DNA from: Neisseria sp.
Lineage (GTDB): Bacteria; Pseudomonadota; Gammaproteobacteria; Burkholderiales; Neisseriaceae
NCBI RefSeq assembly: GCF_030523955.1
Contig: NZ_JAUNHL010000010.1
Coordinates: 1-58,765, forward strand
Direction: 5' to 3'
DNA: 58,765 nucleotides
Position 1 is the first letter of the stretch. Every line of letters starts with the position of its first letter. Position numbers and translations under genes: made by a program. Shown here in pieces: positions 29,040 through 38,338 of the stretch. The notes beneath the pieces are model-generated. The model made no database searches, was not told where the DNA came from, and worked only from the letters and a program-made list of their open reading frames with translations.

Positions 29040-30065
29040 TTATTCCGAGCGCCCCAACACCATCGCATCACCATAGCTGAAAAAACGATATCGTTGCGCC
29101 ACCGCATGTGCGTACAGCTCCCGAATATGCTCACTTCCCGAGAAAGCGCTTACCAGCATCAAAAGCGTTGATTTGGGCAAATGAAAATTCGTAAGCAATC
29201 TGTCTACCACCCGGAAACGATAACCCGGCGTGATAAAGATATCAGTATCTCCCTCGCCCGCCTTCAAAGCCCCATCCGCCGCTGCCGACTCCAGCGCACG
29301 CATTGATGTGGTACCAATGGCCCATACCCGCTTACCAGCCGCTTTAGCCTGTTCAATAGCCATCACCGTTGCGGCAGATACCTCAAACCATTCGCTGTGC
29401 ATCTTGTGCTCGGCGATATTATCCACCCGTACCGGCTGGAAAGTGCCTGCACCAACGTGCAGCGTAACCTCTGCCATCACCACACCTTGCGCACGCAAAT
29501 CTTCCAACAGACTATCGGTAAAATGCAAACCGGCGGTAGGAGCTGCCACCGCGCCCTGATGCTTGGCATATACGGTCTGGTAACGGCTGTCGTCATCAGC
29601 CCCTGCAGCCCTTTCAATATAAGGCGGCAATGGCAAATGGCCATTTTTTTCCAACAATTCATACACCGTTTGCTCACCCTCAAAACGCAGAACGAATAAC
29701 TCTTCCCGCCGCTCCAGCATTTCTGCAGCCATATCGCCATCAAAAATCAGACGGCTGCCGGCTTTAGGCGATTTAGAAGAACGAATGTGTGCCAATGCAG
29801 TGTGTTCGTCCAATACACGCTCGATCAGCGCCTCAATCCTACCACCGCTCTCTTTATTCCCGAACAACCGTGCTTTCATCACTTTAGTGTTATTAAATAC
29901 CATTACATCGCCCGGTTGCAGCCATTGCGGCAAATCGGTAAACCGCATATCTTGTAAAGCCTCTCCAGGCAAAGCAACCAACAAACGGCTACTGCCGCGT
30001 ACGGCGGGCGGATGCTGGGCAATCAATTCTGCCGGGAGCTCGAAATCAAAATCGGAAATATGCAT
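29040..30065 (-). CDS. queA: tRNA preQ1 ribosyltransferase-isomerase QueA
   Basis: QueA transfers and isomerises the ribosyl part of SAM to preQ1 in tRNA, giving epoxyqueuosine. From ATG 30065 ([19 protein letters not shown]) it is 341 aa, the standard length; an upstream TTG would add five residues. Blocks seen are [46 protein letters not shown] and [25 protein letters not shown] (in part). It is convergent with the glycan locus, the CREE lying between. Confidence 0.95.
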   Translation of the reverse strand: MHISDFDFELPAELIAQHPPAVRGSSRLLVALPGEALQDMRFTDLPQWLQPGDVMVFNNTKVMKARLFGNKESGGRIEALIERVLDEHTALAHIRSSKSPKAGSRLIFDGDMAAEMLERREELFVLRFEGEQTVYELLEKNGHLPLPPYIERAAGADDDSRYQTVYAKHQGAVAAPTAGLHFTDSLLEDLRAQGVVMAEVTLHVGAGTFQPVRVDNIAEHKMHSEWFEVSAATVMAIEQAKAAGKRVWAIGTTSMRALESAAADGALKAGEGDTDIFITPGYRFRVVDRLLTNFHLPKSTLLMLVSAFSGSEHIRELYAHAVAQRYRFFSYGDAMVLGRSE

Positions 30066-30437
30066 ATCAAAATGGCGCAATCTTCAATCAAAACGGATAT
30101 TATAACGTGAAATCGATATCCGGCTGATGCCTGTCTGAAATGCTTTTTCTATTTTTCCGATTACTTTCCCACCTCTTTTTCTTTTTCAGCCTATTCCAAA
30201 CAGGTTTATAAATTATTTAGATAAATTACTCTGTTTTCAAAGAATCAGTAGCCAACGACATCTTTTTTACCTGCCACTCTTTTTATTACTTTATGAATTT
30301 ACGTGCAGATAAACGGCTTTTTTTGATATTTTACTGGACATTTAGCAGCAACTTGGCGAAAATAATCCGAATATTCGTCATGAGGTTGTCGCTTGGTTTC
30401 ACTCAACAAAACCGCTCGGCAACCTGTACAAACCACA

Positions 30438-30484
30438 GCCGGCTCCCCTTGCCGGCATGAAATGGCTGCCGTATTTACGGCAGC
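30438..30484 (+). promoter_or_regulatory. Two hairpins in the accB leader
   Basis: GCCGGC (30438-30443) pairs with GCCGGC (30451-30456), and GCTGCCGTA (30465-30473) pairs with TACGGCAGC (30476-30484). They lie 28-75 bases before the accB start. Neither is followed by a T run, so an mRNA-structure role is more likely than termination. The rest of the 446-bp queA-accB gap is AT-rich with one lone DUS near 30128 and no recognisable gene. Confidence 0.4.
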
Positions 30485-30511
30485 ATCTATCGCTTACCAA
30501 AGGAAGAAAGC

Positions 30512-30961
30512 ATGGACTTACGCAAATTGAAAAAGCTGATTGACTTGGTTGAAGAATCCGGCATTGCCGAAATCGAAGTCACAGAAGGCGAAGAAAAAGT
30601 ACGTATTACCCGCTCTACTATTGCCCAACAACCGGCTTACTATGCTGCCCCCGCCCCCGTTGCCCCGGCAGCCGCTCCGTCACCTGCCGCAGCCGCCGCA
30701 CCGGCAGCCGCTCCCGAAAAAGATCTAAGTAAAGCACAACGCTCCCCGATGGTCGGTACTTTCTACCGTGCACCCAGCCCTACTTCTCCCGCATTCGTTG
30801 AAGTCGGCCAAAATGTGAAAGAGGGCGACACCCTCTGTATCATCGAAGCCATGAAACTGATGAACGAAATCGAAGCCGAGCGTTCCGGCGTGATCAAAGC
30901 CATTCTGATCGAAAACGGCCAACCCGTAGAATACGGCGAACCGCTGTTTATCATCGAGTAA
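30512..30961 (+). CDS. accB: Biotin carboxyl carrier protein AccB
   Basis: AccB carries the biotin of acetyl-CoA carboxylase, the first step of fatty acid synthesis. The 149-aa product has the N-terminal [20 protein letters not shown], a Pro/Ala-rich linker (residues 43-70), and the biotinyl domain with EAMKLMNE, Lys at about 115. Ribosome site 'aaaggaag' precedes the ATG. accC follows after 91 bp that include an imperfect DUS hairpin. aroQ, its neighbour in many other bacteria, is absent here. Confidence 0.96.
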   Translation: MDLRKLKKLIDLVEESGIAEIEVTEGEEKVRITRSTIAQQPAYYAAPAPVAPAAAPSPAAAAAPAAAPEKDLSKAQRSPMVGTFYRAPSPTSPAFVEVGQNVKEGDTLCIIEAMKLMNEIEAERSGVIKAILIENGQPVEYGEPLFIIE

Positions 30962-30967
30962 TTCCCG

Positions 30968-31000
30968 TTCAGACAGGCATTATCCGCATGCCCGTCTGAA
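30968..31000. terminator. Imperfect DUS pair between accB and accC
   Basis: TTCAGACAGGCAT (30968-30980) pairs with ATGCCCGTCTGAA (30988-31000) with one mismatch and a 7-nt loop. There is no T run after it, so read-through into accC is likely; it may set the AccB:AccC ratio. Confidence 0.5.
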
Positions 31001-31052
31001 ATCTCCAGCATACTGCCCGACCCATTCGGGTGTTTATTCCGAAAGAAAAACC

Positions 31053-32420
31053 ATGCTGAAAAAAGTATTGATTGCCAACCGTGGCGAGATTGCACTACGC
31101 GTTCTGCGTGCCTGCCGCGAAATGGGCATCCCTACCGTTGCCGTGCATTCCGAAGCCGACAAAGACAGCCTGCATGTCAAACTGGCCGACGAATCCGTCT
31201 GCATCGGTCCTGCTCCCTCTCCGCAGAGCTATTTGAACATCCCCGCCCTGATTGCCGCTGCCGAAGTAACCGGTGCCGACGGCATCCACCCCGGCTACGG
31301 CTTTCTGGCCGAAAACGACCGCTTTGCCGACCAAGTGGAAAAGTCCGGTTTCGTTTTCATTGGCCCGCGCGCCGAAACCATCCGCTTGATGGGTGACAAA
31401 GTTTCCGCTAAGCACGCCATGATTGCTGCCGGCGTACCCTGCGTACCCGGTTCCGAAGGCGCCTTGCCGGACGACGAGAAAGAAATCCTGAAAATCGCCG
31501 ATCAAGTCGGCTTCCCGGTAATTATCAAAGCCTCGGGCGGTGGTGGCGGCCGTGGTATGCGCGTAGTCGAGAAAAAAGAAGACCTCATCAAATCGGTGGA
31601 AATGACCAAGGCTGAAGCCGGCGCTGCTTTCGGCAATCCGATGGTCTATATGGAGCGCTATTTGCAAAAACCGCGCCATATCGAAATCCAAGTACTGGCG
31701 GACGAACACGGCAATGCGATTTATTTGGGCGAACGCGACTGTTCAATGCAGCGCCGCCACCAAAAAGTTATCGAAGAAGCACCGGCACCCGGTATTACCC
31801 AAGCCGAGCGCGAAAAAATCGGCAACGCTTGCGTAGAGGCCTGCAAACGCATCGGCTACCGCGGCGCGGGCACTTTCGAATTTCTGTATGAAGACGGCGA
31901 ATTCTTCTTCATCGAAATGAACACCCGTGTGCAGGTTGAGCATCCGGTTACCGAGCTGATTACCGGTATCGACATCGTACAGGAACAAATCCGCATTGCC
32001 GCCGGCCTGCCGCTGCAATACGAGCAAAAAGACGTACACATCCAAGGCCATGCCTTCGAATGCCGTATCAATGCCGAAGATCCGTACAACTTTATTCCCA
32101 GCCCCGGCCTGATCGAAAGCTGCCACTTGCCCGGCGGCTTGGGCGTACGCGTGGACAGCCATATTTACCAAGGCTACCGCATTCCGCCCAACTACGACAG
32201 CCTGATCGGCAAAATCTGCGTATTGGGCAAAACCCGCGAACAGGCCATGGCCAAAATGCGTGTGGCTTTGGACGAATTGGCGATTACCGGCATCAAAACC
32301 AATACCGCGCTGCACCGTGATTTGTTCTCCGATCCCGGCTTTATGAAAGGCGGCGTGAGCATCCACTACCTGGAACATTGGATGGAAGAGCGCAAAGCCA
32401 AGCAAAAACAAGCCGGATAA
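31053..32420 (+). CDS. accC: Biotin carboxylase AccC
   Basis: AccC carboxylates biotin on AccB using ATP and bicarbonate. The 455-aa product has the usual N-terminal [20 protein letters not shown], the ATP-grasp glycine-rich loop [14 protein letters not shown] near residue 159, the active-site [27 protein letters not shown] near 286 and NFIPSPG. Length is standard. A classic terminator follows at 32441-32473. Confidence 0.97.
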   Translation: MLKKVLIANRGEIALRVLRACREMGIPTVAVHSEADKDSLHVKLADESVCIGPAPSPQSYLNIPALIAAAEVTGADGIHPGYGFLAENDRFADQVEKSGFVFIGPRAETIRLMGDKVSAKHAMIAAGVPCVPGSEGALPDDEKEILKIADQVGFPVIIKASGGGGGRGMRVVEKKEDLIKSVEMTKAEAGAAFGNPMVYMERYLQKPRHIEIQVLADEHGNAIYLGERDCSMQRRHQKVIEEAPAPGITQAEREKIGNACVEACKRIGYRGAGTFEFLYEDGEFFFIEMNTRVQVEHPVTELITGIDIVQEQIRIAAGLPLQYEQKDVHIQGHAFECRINAEDPYNFIPSPGLIESCHLPGGLGVRVDSHIYQGYRIPPNYDSLIGKICVLGKTREQAMAKMRVALDELAITGIKTNTALHRDLFSDPGFMKGGVSIHYLEHWMEERKAKQKQAG

Positions 32421-32440
32421 ACGGAATAAGAAGTGAACCG

Positions 32441-32473
32441 CCGCCTGCATATTCACACATGCAGGCGGTTTTT
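32441..32473 (+). terminator. Intrinsic terminator of accC
   Basis: CCGCCTGCAT (32441-32450) pairs with ATGCAGGCGG (32459-32468), then TTTTT. Confidence 0.88.
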
Positions 32474-32482
32474 ATCGGAACA

Positions 32483-32541
32483 ATGCCTGTCTGAAAACCT
32501 TTGCTTCGCCAAAATGTGCAAGCTCGTTTTCAGACAGGCAT
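32483..32541. repeat. DUS inverted pair with long loop
   Basis: ATGCCTGTCTGAAAAC (32483-32498) and its complement (32526-32541) surround a 27-nt loop. It directly follows the accC terminator and may act as a second terminator or mainly as an uptake signal. Confidence 0.7.
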
Positions 32542-32578
32542 TTCATCATATGCCCCTTGTTTCATAATCGTTTGGCAT

Positions 32579-32736
32579 ATTTAGCGGATTAACTTAACCT
32601 TTGCGAAGGCTCTGCTGCGCCAAAGCTCAAAGAGAACGATTGTGTCGGCCTCTAAAAAGCGGCAACAGAATCCGTTGCGTACGTGTGTACTGTCTGCGGC
32701 TTGCTGCCTCGTATCGAAGTCATTAAATCCGCTATA
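32579..32736. repeat. Full-length Correia-like element (about 158 bp)
   Basis: It begins 'tatttagcggattaactt', contains 'caaagctcaaagagaacgatt' and 'tgtactgtctgcggcttgctgcc' (the classical CREE core words), and ends 'cattaaatccgctata'. This is the copy closest to the meningococcal consensus in the window. The 230 bp between it and the next gene hold no gene I can support. Confidence 0.75.
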
Positions 32737-32968
32737 AACTTGAATAGATGAGCATTTGCCCTTTCATTGCAAACACACAAAATGCCGGAAGCAAGCCTAG
32801 CTGCTGCCCGACACAAGGCAACGGCGGTATTTTTGGCCAACAATCCGTCTGCCGCATTAAAAAATTCACCCATCGGCCGGAATTTTGCAAAGCTTGCGGC
32901 TTTAAATATTCTGCAGAAGCCTTACATCATCGGAAAGTATGGTTAATTTTAGAGATAAAGGACACCCC

Positions 32969-33955
32969 ATGATCCCCGTTTCCGTACTCAATCTGGTACC
33001 GATTCGTGCCGGCCAAACACCGGCCGAAGCCATTCAATCCATGATAGCTTTGGCCCAGGAAGTGGAGCGCATCGGCTATCAACGCTATTGGATTGCCGAA
33101 CATCATAACACTTCCAGCTTGGTCAGCTCGGCCACACAAGTGCTGATTGGCCATGTATTGGCGCATACGAAAACCATCCGGGTCGGCAGCGGCGGCGTGA
33201 TGCTGCCCAATCACAGCCCGCTTCTGGTAGCGGAACAATACGGCACGCTGGCAACGATTTATCCGAACCGTGTCGATTTAGGTCTGGGTCGTGCCCCCGG
33301 TACCGACCAGCATACCGCCTTGGCATTGCGCAGAAATATGCGAGATGTATCGTTTGATTTTCCGCAGGATGTACAAACGCTGCAACGTTACTTGGGGCCG
33401 GCGGACAAACAGGGCTATGTACGCGCATTCCCCGGGGTAGGCTTGGAAATTCCGCTTTATATTTTGGGATCCAGTACCGACAGTGCTTACTTGGCCGCAC
33501 AGCTCGGCCTGCCTTATGTGTTCGCCGCTCACTTCGCACCGCGTATGCTGGAGAGCGCGCTCGAAATTTACCGGCGCGAGTTCCAACCTTCCAAGGTCTT
33601 GGCCCAACCGTACGTTATCGTTTGTTTGAACGTTATCGCTGCGGATACAGATGAAGAGGCTCAATTGCTGGCCACCACGCAACAACAATTCTTCCTGAAC
33701 ATTGTGCGCAACACCCGCCAGCCTTTGCAAGCGCCGCAAAAAGATATGGCGCAGATATGGCAGCCTGGCGAACAGGCAGCCGTCGCCGCCATGCTGGATT
33801 GCTCGCTGATCGGCGGCAAAGCCAGTGTCGCTTCCCAACTGGAAGCGCTGCAAAACCGCCTGCACGCCGATGAATTAATGGTTGTCAGCTATATTTATGA
33901 TGAGGCCAAGCAATATCATTCGTACCGCTTGTTACACGAAATTGCATCGGCCTAG
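32969..33955 (+). CDS. Luciferase-like flavin-dependent monooxygenase
   Basis: A 328-aa LLM-class protein from ATG 32969 ([20 protein letters not shown]), preceded by 'aaagga'; a ten-residue longer in-frame reading lacks a ribosome site. The TIM-barrel pattern is clear: [13 protein letters not shown] near residue 36, [38 protein letters not shown] and [23 protein letters not shown]. Members use FMNH2 but substrates vary widely and cannot be predicted here. The gene stands alone and ends at the DUS hairpin 33980-34016. Confidence 0.9.
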   Translation: MIPVSVLNLVPIRAGQTPAEAIQSMIALAQEVERIGYQRYWIAEHHNTSSLVSSATQVLIGHVLAHTKTIRVGSGGVMLPNHSPLLVAEQYGTLATIYPNRVDLGLGRAPGTDQHTALALRRNMRDVSFDFPQDVQTLQRYLGPADKQGYVRAFPGVGLEIPLYILGSSTDSAYLAAQLGLPYVFAAHFAPRMLESALEIYRREFQPSKVLAQPYVIVCLNVIAADTDEEAQLLATTQQQFFLNIVRNTRQPLQAPQKDMAQIWQPGEQAAVAAMLDCSLIGGKASVASQLEALQNRLHADELMVVSYIYDEAKQYHSYRLLHEIASA

Positions 33956-33979
33956 GGTAAATTGTTAACAGGCCCTAGC

Positions 33980-34016
33980 CTTTTCAGACAGGCATCAAAA
34001 TGCCTGTCTGAAAAAG
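33980..34016. terminator. DUS inverted pair, terminator before prmA
   Basis: DUS copies at 33980-33995 and 34000-34016 give a 16-bp stem with a short loop between the monooxygenase gene and prmA. Confidence 0.8.
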
Positions 34017-34073
34017 CGGCACCCATCGTTTTCAGGTAAAATACCCCGATTCAACCCGTACCGGATAAACACC

Positions 34074-34964
34074 ATGGCTTACCGACAAATTACCCTATTC
34101 GTACACGAACGCATCGCCGAGCAACTTTCCGATGCTTTGATGGAGCACGGCGCCCTTTCCACCGCCATTGAAGACGCCTACGCAGGCACCGACGAAGAAC
34201 AGGCGATTTTCGGCGAACCCGGAATGCCGGGCGGCCAGCTGTGGCAGCATAGCAAATTAATTGCGCTCTTTAATGAAGAAGACGATGCCAAAGCCGTTCT
34301 GGCCGCCGCATCCACTGCGCTCAACATAGAAGCGCCTGCTTTCCAAACCGAATTGCTGCCCGAGCAAGACTGGGTACGCCTCACCCAATCGCAGTTCGAC
34401 CCCATCAAAATTTCCGACCGCTTATGGATTACCCCGACTTGGCACCAAGCACCGGATGCCGGCGCCGTGAATCTGCAACTCGACCCCGGTTTAGCGTTCG
34501 GTACCGGCAGCCACCCCACCACACATTTATGCCTGCAATGGCTGGATAAGCACCTGCAAGGCGGCGAAAGCATATTGGATTACGGCTGCGGCTCCGGCAT
34601 TCTCGCCATCGCCGCCATAAAACTCGGCGCCGCCTCAGCCACCGGTGTCGACATCGACCCGCAGGCCATCCGCGCCAGTAAAGACAATGCCTTACAAAAC
34701 CAAGTGGCCGCCGATTTTTATCTGCCCGACGAACTTCCCGACGGCCAATTTGACGTTGTCGTCGCCAACATCCTTGCCAACCCCCTGCGTATGCTCGGCG
34801 ACATGCTGGCCGGCCGCACCCGAAGCGGCGGCCGTATCGTGTTATCCGGCATATTGGAAGAACAGGTAGAAGAAATGAACGGCATTTACAGCCAATGGTT
34901 CGACATGAACGATGCCGATATCGATAACGGCTGGGCACGATTGAGCGGCGTCAAGCGCGCTTGA
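34074..34964 (+). CDS. prmA: Ribosomal protein L11 methyltransferase PrmA
   Basis: PrmA trimethylates ribosomal protein L11 with SAM. The 296-aa product has the substrate-recognition N-terminal domain (MAYRQITLFVHERIAEQLSD), DPGLAFGTGSHPTTHLCLQW near residue 139, the SAM motif ILDYGCGSGILAIAAIKLGA near 167 and the catalytic-site VVANILANPL near 228. Length is normal. It ends at a bidirectional terminator shared with the convergent lipoprotein gene. Confidence 0.95.
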   Translation: MAYRQITLFVHERIAEQLSDALMEHGALSTAIEDAYAGTDEEQAIFGEPGMPGGQLWQHSKLIALFNEEDDAKAVLAAASTALNIEAPAFQTELLPEQDWVRLTQSQFDPIKISDRLWITPTWHQAPDAGAVNLQLDPGLAFGTGSHPTTHLCLQWLDKHLQGGESILDYGCGSGILAIAAIKLGAASATGVDIDPQAIRASKDNALQNQVAADFYLPDELPDGQFDVVVANILANPLRMLGDMLAGRTRSGGRIVLSGILEEQVEEMNGIYSQWFDMNDADIDNGWARLSGVKRA

Positions 34965-34970
34965 ATAACA

Positions 34971-35006
34971 TAAAAAAGGAGCAGCGGATTGCTGCCCCTT
35001 TTTTTA
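34971..35006. terminator. Bidirectional terminator between prmA and the BamE-like gene
   Basis: The stem TAAAAAAGG-A-GCAGC (34971-34985) pairs with GCTGC-C-CCTTTTTTTA (34991-35006). A-tract and T-tract allow use from both strands. Confidence 0.85.
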
Positions 35007-35010
35007 TCCG

Positions 35011-35475
35011 CTAATGCCGGCACACCGCCTGCCCCACCGGCTCCCAAAAGATGCCTTCCACCCTGTTTTGCTTATCAAACACCAATTTGTACTGGCATTG
35101 CTGCATCCGCCCGGCGAATACATAGCGGTAAAGATAATTCCATTCGTTGAGATACGAATTACCGTGATGCCAAGGCTTGCCCAATAATTTGCCGGCCTCG
35201 TTCATCGTTATCCCCACTTTTACCGCATCCAAGCGGTCAAAATCCGGCTGGCTCCCCGCCTTCGGGTCCAGAACCGTACGCCACTGCAAAACATGGCGCA
35301 CCCGGTAAGGCTTTCTGACTTCAACCACTTCCAAAGCCCTGCCGTTACGCTTGCTGTGTACGGTAGCAGCACTGCCCGGCGAAACCGCCGTATCCGGCAA
35401 AACATCGGGCTGCCGGCTGCTGCACCCCCATAAAACAAACAATGGCAGCCACAAACTGTATTTCATCATATTCAT
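35011..35475 (-). CDS. BamE-like (SmpA/OmlA) lipoprotein
   Basis: A 154-aa putative outer membrane lipoprotein; start chosen at ATG 35475 because GCGGGA lies seven bases upstream (further in-frame ATGs at 35469 and 35466 are possible). Lipobox LWGC follows a short signal. The SmpA/OmlA fold is recognisable: VKVGITMNEAGKLLGKPWHH, NEWNYLYRYVFAG, YKLVFDKQNRVEGIFW. It is distinct from the canonical bamE at 4.2 kb. The function is unknown; a second outer-membrane assembly or stress lipoprotein is plausible. It is downstream of lpxL on the same strand. Confidence 0.85.
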   Translation of the reverse strand: MNMMKYSLWLPLFVLWGCSSRQPDVLPDTAVSPGSAATVHSKRNGRALEVVEVRKPYRVRHVLQWRTVLDPKAGSQPDFDRLDAVKVGITMNEAGKLLGKPWHHGNSYLNEWNYLYRYVFAGRMQQCQYKLVFDKQNRVEGIFWEPVGQAVCRH

Positions 35476-35534
35476 TACATTATCCCGCAAGTATTGGTTT
35501 ATTTGGTTTTAACTATATTATTTTCAGACAGGCA

Positions 35535-36431
35535 TTAGCCTTGGTTCACGTTATCAGTCTGCAAAGGCGGCAGCGGCGCACCGGCCGGGTGTTTATAACG
35601 GTTATAAGCAAACAGATACTGGCTGGGGAAACGCCTCACCCAATATTCCACATTATCGTTCACCAATTGCGCATCGTGCACTTTATCGCCGCTTAACTCA
35701 CCGCGCAAAGGCTCGATATGCAAGACAAAACCTTTGCCCGCCGGCAAGCGCTCGCCACAGAAAAATAATGCTTTTACACCTTTTACCTGCGCGAGCTTAC
35801 CCGCCAGCGTCATGGTATAAGCATCGCGGCCAAAAAACTTCGCCCATACTCCGTCGCCCTCATGAGGATCGGGGACATGATCAGGCAATACAATGGTGGC
35901 CTCGCCGCAACGCAGTGCTTTGATAATCTGCTTTACCCCCTGCATATTGGTAGGCGCCGTTTTACCCTTGCCGCGCACCCTGCCCGCCTGCATCACCGCA
36001 TCAAACGCATCGAGTTTCGGCGGCTTATACATCGCCGTCAGCGGGAAAGGCAGCTGCTCGCTGATGTAGCGTCCGGCCAAATCATAACTGCCGATATGCG
36101 GCGTAATGAGCAACAAGCCCTCGCCCGCCGCCAACGCACTTTCCACATGCTCCCAGCCGTGTACTTCGCGAAACAAGCCCGCCACCTCTTGCGGCTCGCG
36201 AAAAAATGCCACCGGCAACTCCAAGCCGCCTTTGGCTGTTTCACGCAACACGCTTTTCACCATCGCATCGTCATGCGGCAAACCCGCCGTACAGAGGTTA
36301 TCGGCAATCCGCTTGCGCTCGCCCTTGGCCAGATAAAATGCCAAATTTCCCGCCAAATTGCCTATGGCATGCAACAGCGGCAAGGGCACTTTGGCCAACA
36401 GGCCAAACAGGAAAAAAATAAAAGACTGCAT
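35535..36431 (-). CDS. lpxL: Lipid A late acyltransferase LpxL (HtrB/LpxL2 type)
   Basis: This adds a secondary acyl chain to lipid A at the inner membrane. From ATG 36431 (MQSFIFFLFGLLAKVPLPLL) it is 298 aa; an upstream in-frame start would add seven residues. The catalytic H-x4-D is in ITPHIGSYDLAGRY near residue 110, followed by AMYKPPKLDAFDAVMQAGR, the RGKGKTAPTNMQGVKQIIKA block and VLPDHVPDPHEGDGVWAKF. These blocks match what I recall of meningococcal LpxL2/HtrB rather than LpxL1. The N-terminal helix anchors it. It is divergent from metK. Confidence 0.92.
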   Translation of the reverse strand: MQSFIFFLFGLLAKVPLPLLHAIGNLAGNLAFYLAKGERKRIADNLCTAGLPHDDAMVKSVLRETAKGGLELPVAFFREPQEVAGLFREVHGWEHVESALAAGEGLLLITPHIGSYDLAGRYISEQLPFPLTAMYKPPKLDAFDAVMQAGRVRGKGKTAPTNMQGVKQIIKALRCGEATIVLPDHVPDPHEGDGVWAKFFGRDAYTMTLAGKLAQVKGVKALFFCGERLPAGKGFVLHIEPLRGELSGDKVHDAQLVNDNVEYWVRRFPSQYLFAYNRYKHPAGAPLPPLQTDNVNQG

Positions 36432-36559
36432 CGCTCGTCTTGTACGCACCATTAAAAAAAACTGATTGTAATGGAAAGTGCCGCACTACACTTTATTTTC
36501 TGAAAGCAAAACCGGATTTGCTACACAATCAGGTAAAAACCGTCAAAACCACGCAAATA

Positions 36560-36676
36560 GAGACCTTTGCAAAAAACTTTTTAATCCTGAATTTATTGAT
36601 ATCTCGTCATACTCGGGCTTGACCCGAGTATGACGCACGTGTTCTCAGGTATCGAAAAGAATTTTGCAAAGGTCTC
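36560..36676. mobile_element. 117-bp MITE with IS1106-type ends
   Basis: Terminal inverted repeats GAGACCTTTGCAAAA ... TTTTGCAAAGGTCTC (15 bp perfect, then about eight more with mismatches) bound the element. Direct repeats AAATA flank both sides (36555-36559, 36677-36681). The middle holds a 13-bp perfect stem (36605-36617 with 36623-36635). No coding capacity. The ends match those I recall for IS1106 (IS5 family) of Neisseria. Confidence 0.8.
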
Positions 36677-36828
36677 AAATACCCTGTTGTGTGCTTGAGT
36701 TGCACCAAAGACAACATCAAAGTTCTTTTTCAGACAGGCATGGCGCTTAACCGCCTGCTGCATGACTGATTTTCATATCAGCCGATGAATTATTCATAGA
36801 AGACAAAGAAAAGCCTTCCGCCATTCTC

Positions 36829-36837
36829 TGCTATAAT
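36829..36837 (+). promoter_or_regulatory. Extended -10 promoter of metK
   Basis: TGCTATAAT (TG at 36829-36830, TATAAT at 36832-36837) lies 69 bp before the metK start. No good -35 is needed for this promoter type. No SAM riboswitch structure is evident in the leader. Confidence 0.6.
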
Positions 36838-36906
36838 TTCAACGTTTAACCATTTTTCCCGGCCACCGCCGTTGGCCGGTTTCCTTTTGCAGAAAGCATT
36901 GCAATC

Positions 36907-38076
36907 ATGAGCGAATATTTATTTACTTCAGAATCCGTCTCCGAAGGCCATCCCGATAAAGTGGCCGACCAGATTTCCGACGCCGTTCTCGATGCCATTT
37001 TGGCGCAAGACCCCACCGCCCGCGTTGCCGCCGAAACACTGGTTGCCACCGATTTATGCGTATTGGCCGGTGAAATTACCACCAGCGCCCAAGTCGATTA
37101 CGAACAGATCGCCCGCGATACCATCGCCCGCATCGGCTATACCCGCCCGGAATGGGGCTTTTCCGACCAATCCTGCAAATTAATCCTCAATTACGGCCAA
37201 CAATCTCCCGATATAGCCCAAGGCGTCAACGAAGGCCAAGGCGTGGATTTGAACCAAGGCGCAGGCGACCAAGGCCTGATGTTCGGCTATGCCTGCGACG
37301 AAACCCCGGTATTGATGCCGTTTGCCATCTACTACAGCCACCGCCTGATGCAGCGCCAAAGCGAAGTGCGCAAAAGCGGTCTTTTGCCGTGGCTGCGCCC
37401 CGATGCCAAAGCCCAACTTACCTGCGTTTACGACAGCGAAACCGGCAAAGTCAAACGCATCGACACCGTGGTACTCTCCACCCAACACGATGAAAATATC
37501 GCGCGCGAAGAATTGATTGCCGCCGTAAAAGAACACATTATTTTCCCGGTGTTGCCCAAAGAAATGCTCACCGAGGAAACCAAATACCTGATCAACCCCA
37601 CCGGCAATTTCGTGATCGGCGGCCCGCAAGGCGACTGCGGCTTAACCGGCCGTAAAATCATCGTCGACACCTACGGCGGTGCAGCCCCGCACGGCGGCGG
37701 CGCGTTCTCCGGCAAAGACCCCACCAAAGTCGACCGCTCCGCCGCCTACGCCTGCCGCTATGTTGCCAAAAACATCGTGGCAGCCGGTTTGGCGCGCCAA
37801 TGCCAGATTCAGGTTTCCTACGCCATCGGCATCGCCGAGCCGACTTCCATCGCCATCGATACTTTCGGCACCGGCGAATTGAACGAAGCCGAATTAATAG
37901 AACTCGTGCGCGCCCATTTCGACTTACGCCCCAAAGGCATCATCCAAATGCTTGACCTGTTGCGCCCGATTTACGGCAAATCCGCCGCCTACGGCCACTT
38001 CGGCCGCGAAGAGCCGGAATTCACTTGGGAGCGTACCGACAAAGCCACCGCCCTGCGCGCCGCCGCCGGTTTGTAA
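36907..38076 (+). CDS. metK: S-adenosylmethionine synthetase MetK
   Basis: MetK makes SAM from methionine and ATP. The 389-aa product has [20 protein letters not shown] near residue 12, the signature [16 protein letters not shown] near 118, and the P-loop-like [20 protein letters not shown] near 258. Length is normal. It is divergent from lpxL and convergent with asd. Confidence 0.97.
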   Translation: MSEYLFTSESVSEGHPDKVADQISDAVLDAILAQDPTARVAAETLVATDLCVLAGEITTSAQVDYEQIARDTIARIGYTRPEWGFSDQSCKLILNYGQQSPDIAQGVNEGQGVDLNQGAGDQGLMFGYACDETPVLMPFAIYYSHRLMQRQSEVRKSGLLPWLRPDAKAQLTCVYDSETGKVKRIDTVVLSTQHDENIAREELIAAVKEHIIFPVLPKEMLTEETKYLINPTGNFVIGGPQGDCGLTGRKIIVDTYGGAAPHGGGAFSGKDPTKVDRSAAYACRYVAKNIVAAGLARQCQIQVSYAIGIAEPTSIAIDTFGTGELNEAELIELVRAHFDLRPKGIIQMLDLLRPIYGKSAAYGHFGREEPEFTWERTDKATALRAAAGL

Positions 38077-38101
38077 GCCTTACGATCATACTTGCTATAC
38101 C

Positions 38102-38153
38102 AAACGCCAAATCTTTCAGACAGGCATAGATCAGTCGGAAATATTTGGCGTTT
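38102..38153 (+). terminator. Terminator of metK with a DUS in its loop
   Basis: AAACGCCAAAT (38102-38112) pairs with ATTTGGCGTTT (38143-38153), followed by a T-rich stretch. The 30-nt loop contains one DUS (38115-38127), an arrangement different from the usual paired DUS. Confidence 0.65.
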
Positions 38154-38226
38154 TGTTTATGTGATGATTTATTAGAAATAGCCGCGTTGTTTACACAACA
38201 GGTAAAAAATCTTAATGCAAAACAAA

Positions 38227-38268
38227 ATGCCTGTCTGAAAACCGGTTTGAACCTTTTCAGACAGGCAT
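38227..38268. terminator. DUS inverted pair between metK and asd
   Basis: DUS copies 38227-38241 and 38254-38268 form a 15-bp stem. It serves the convergent asd gene (stop 70 bp away) and backs up the metK terminator. Confidence 0.8.
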
Positions 38269-38338
38269 TTGATATCTGTGCTGCCGACTAAACCAACCAT
38301 TCCTGCTTTACAGAAATATGTAGTCGGTCGAATCTGCT

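Noticed and set aside
32748-32972. Small 74-codon frame before the flavin monooxygenase gene
   Set aside because: Several Cys and a CxxC-like pair attracted attention, but no ribosome site or family match, and it overlaps the better-supported start at 32969.
36838-36906. SAM riboswitch before metK
   Set aside because: The 69-base leader is too short and shows no SAM-I or SAM-II like structure.
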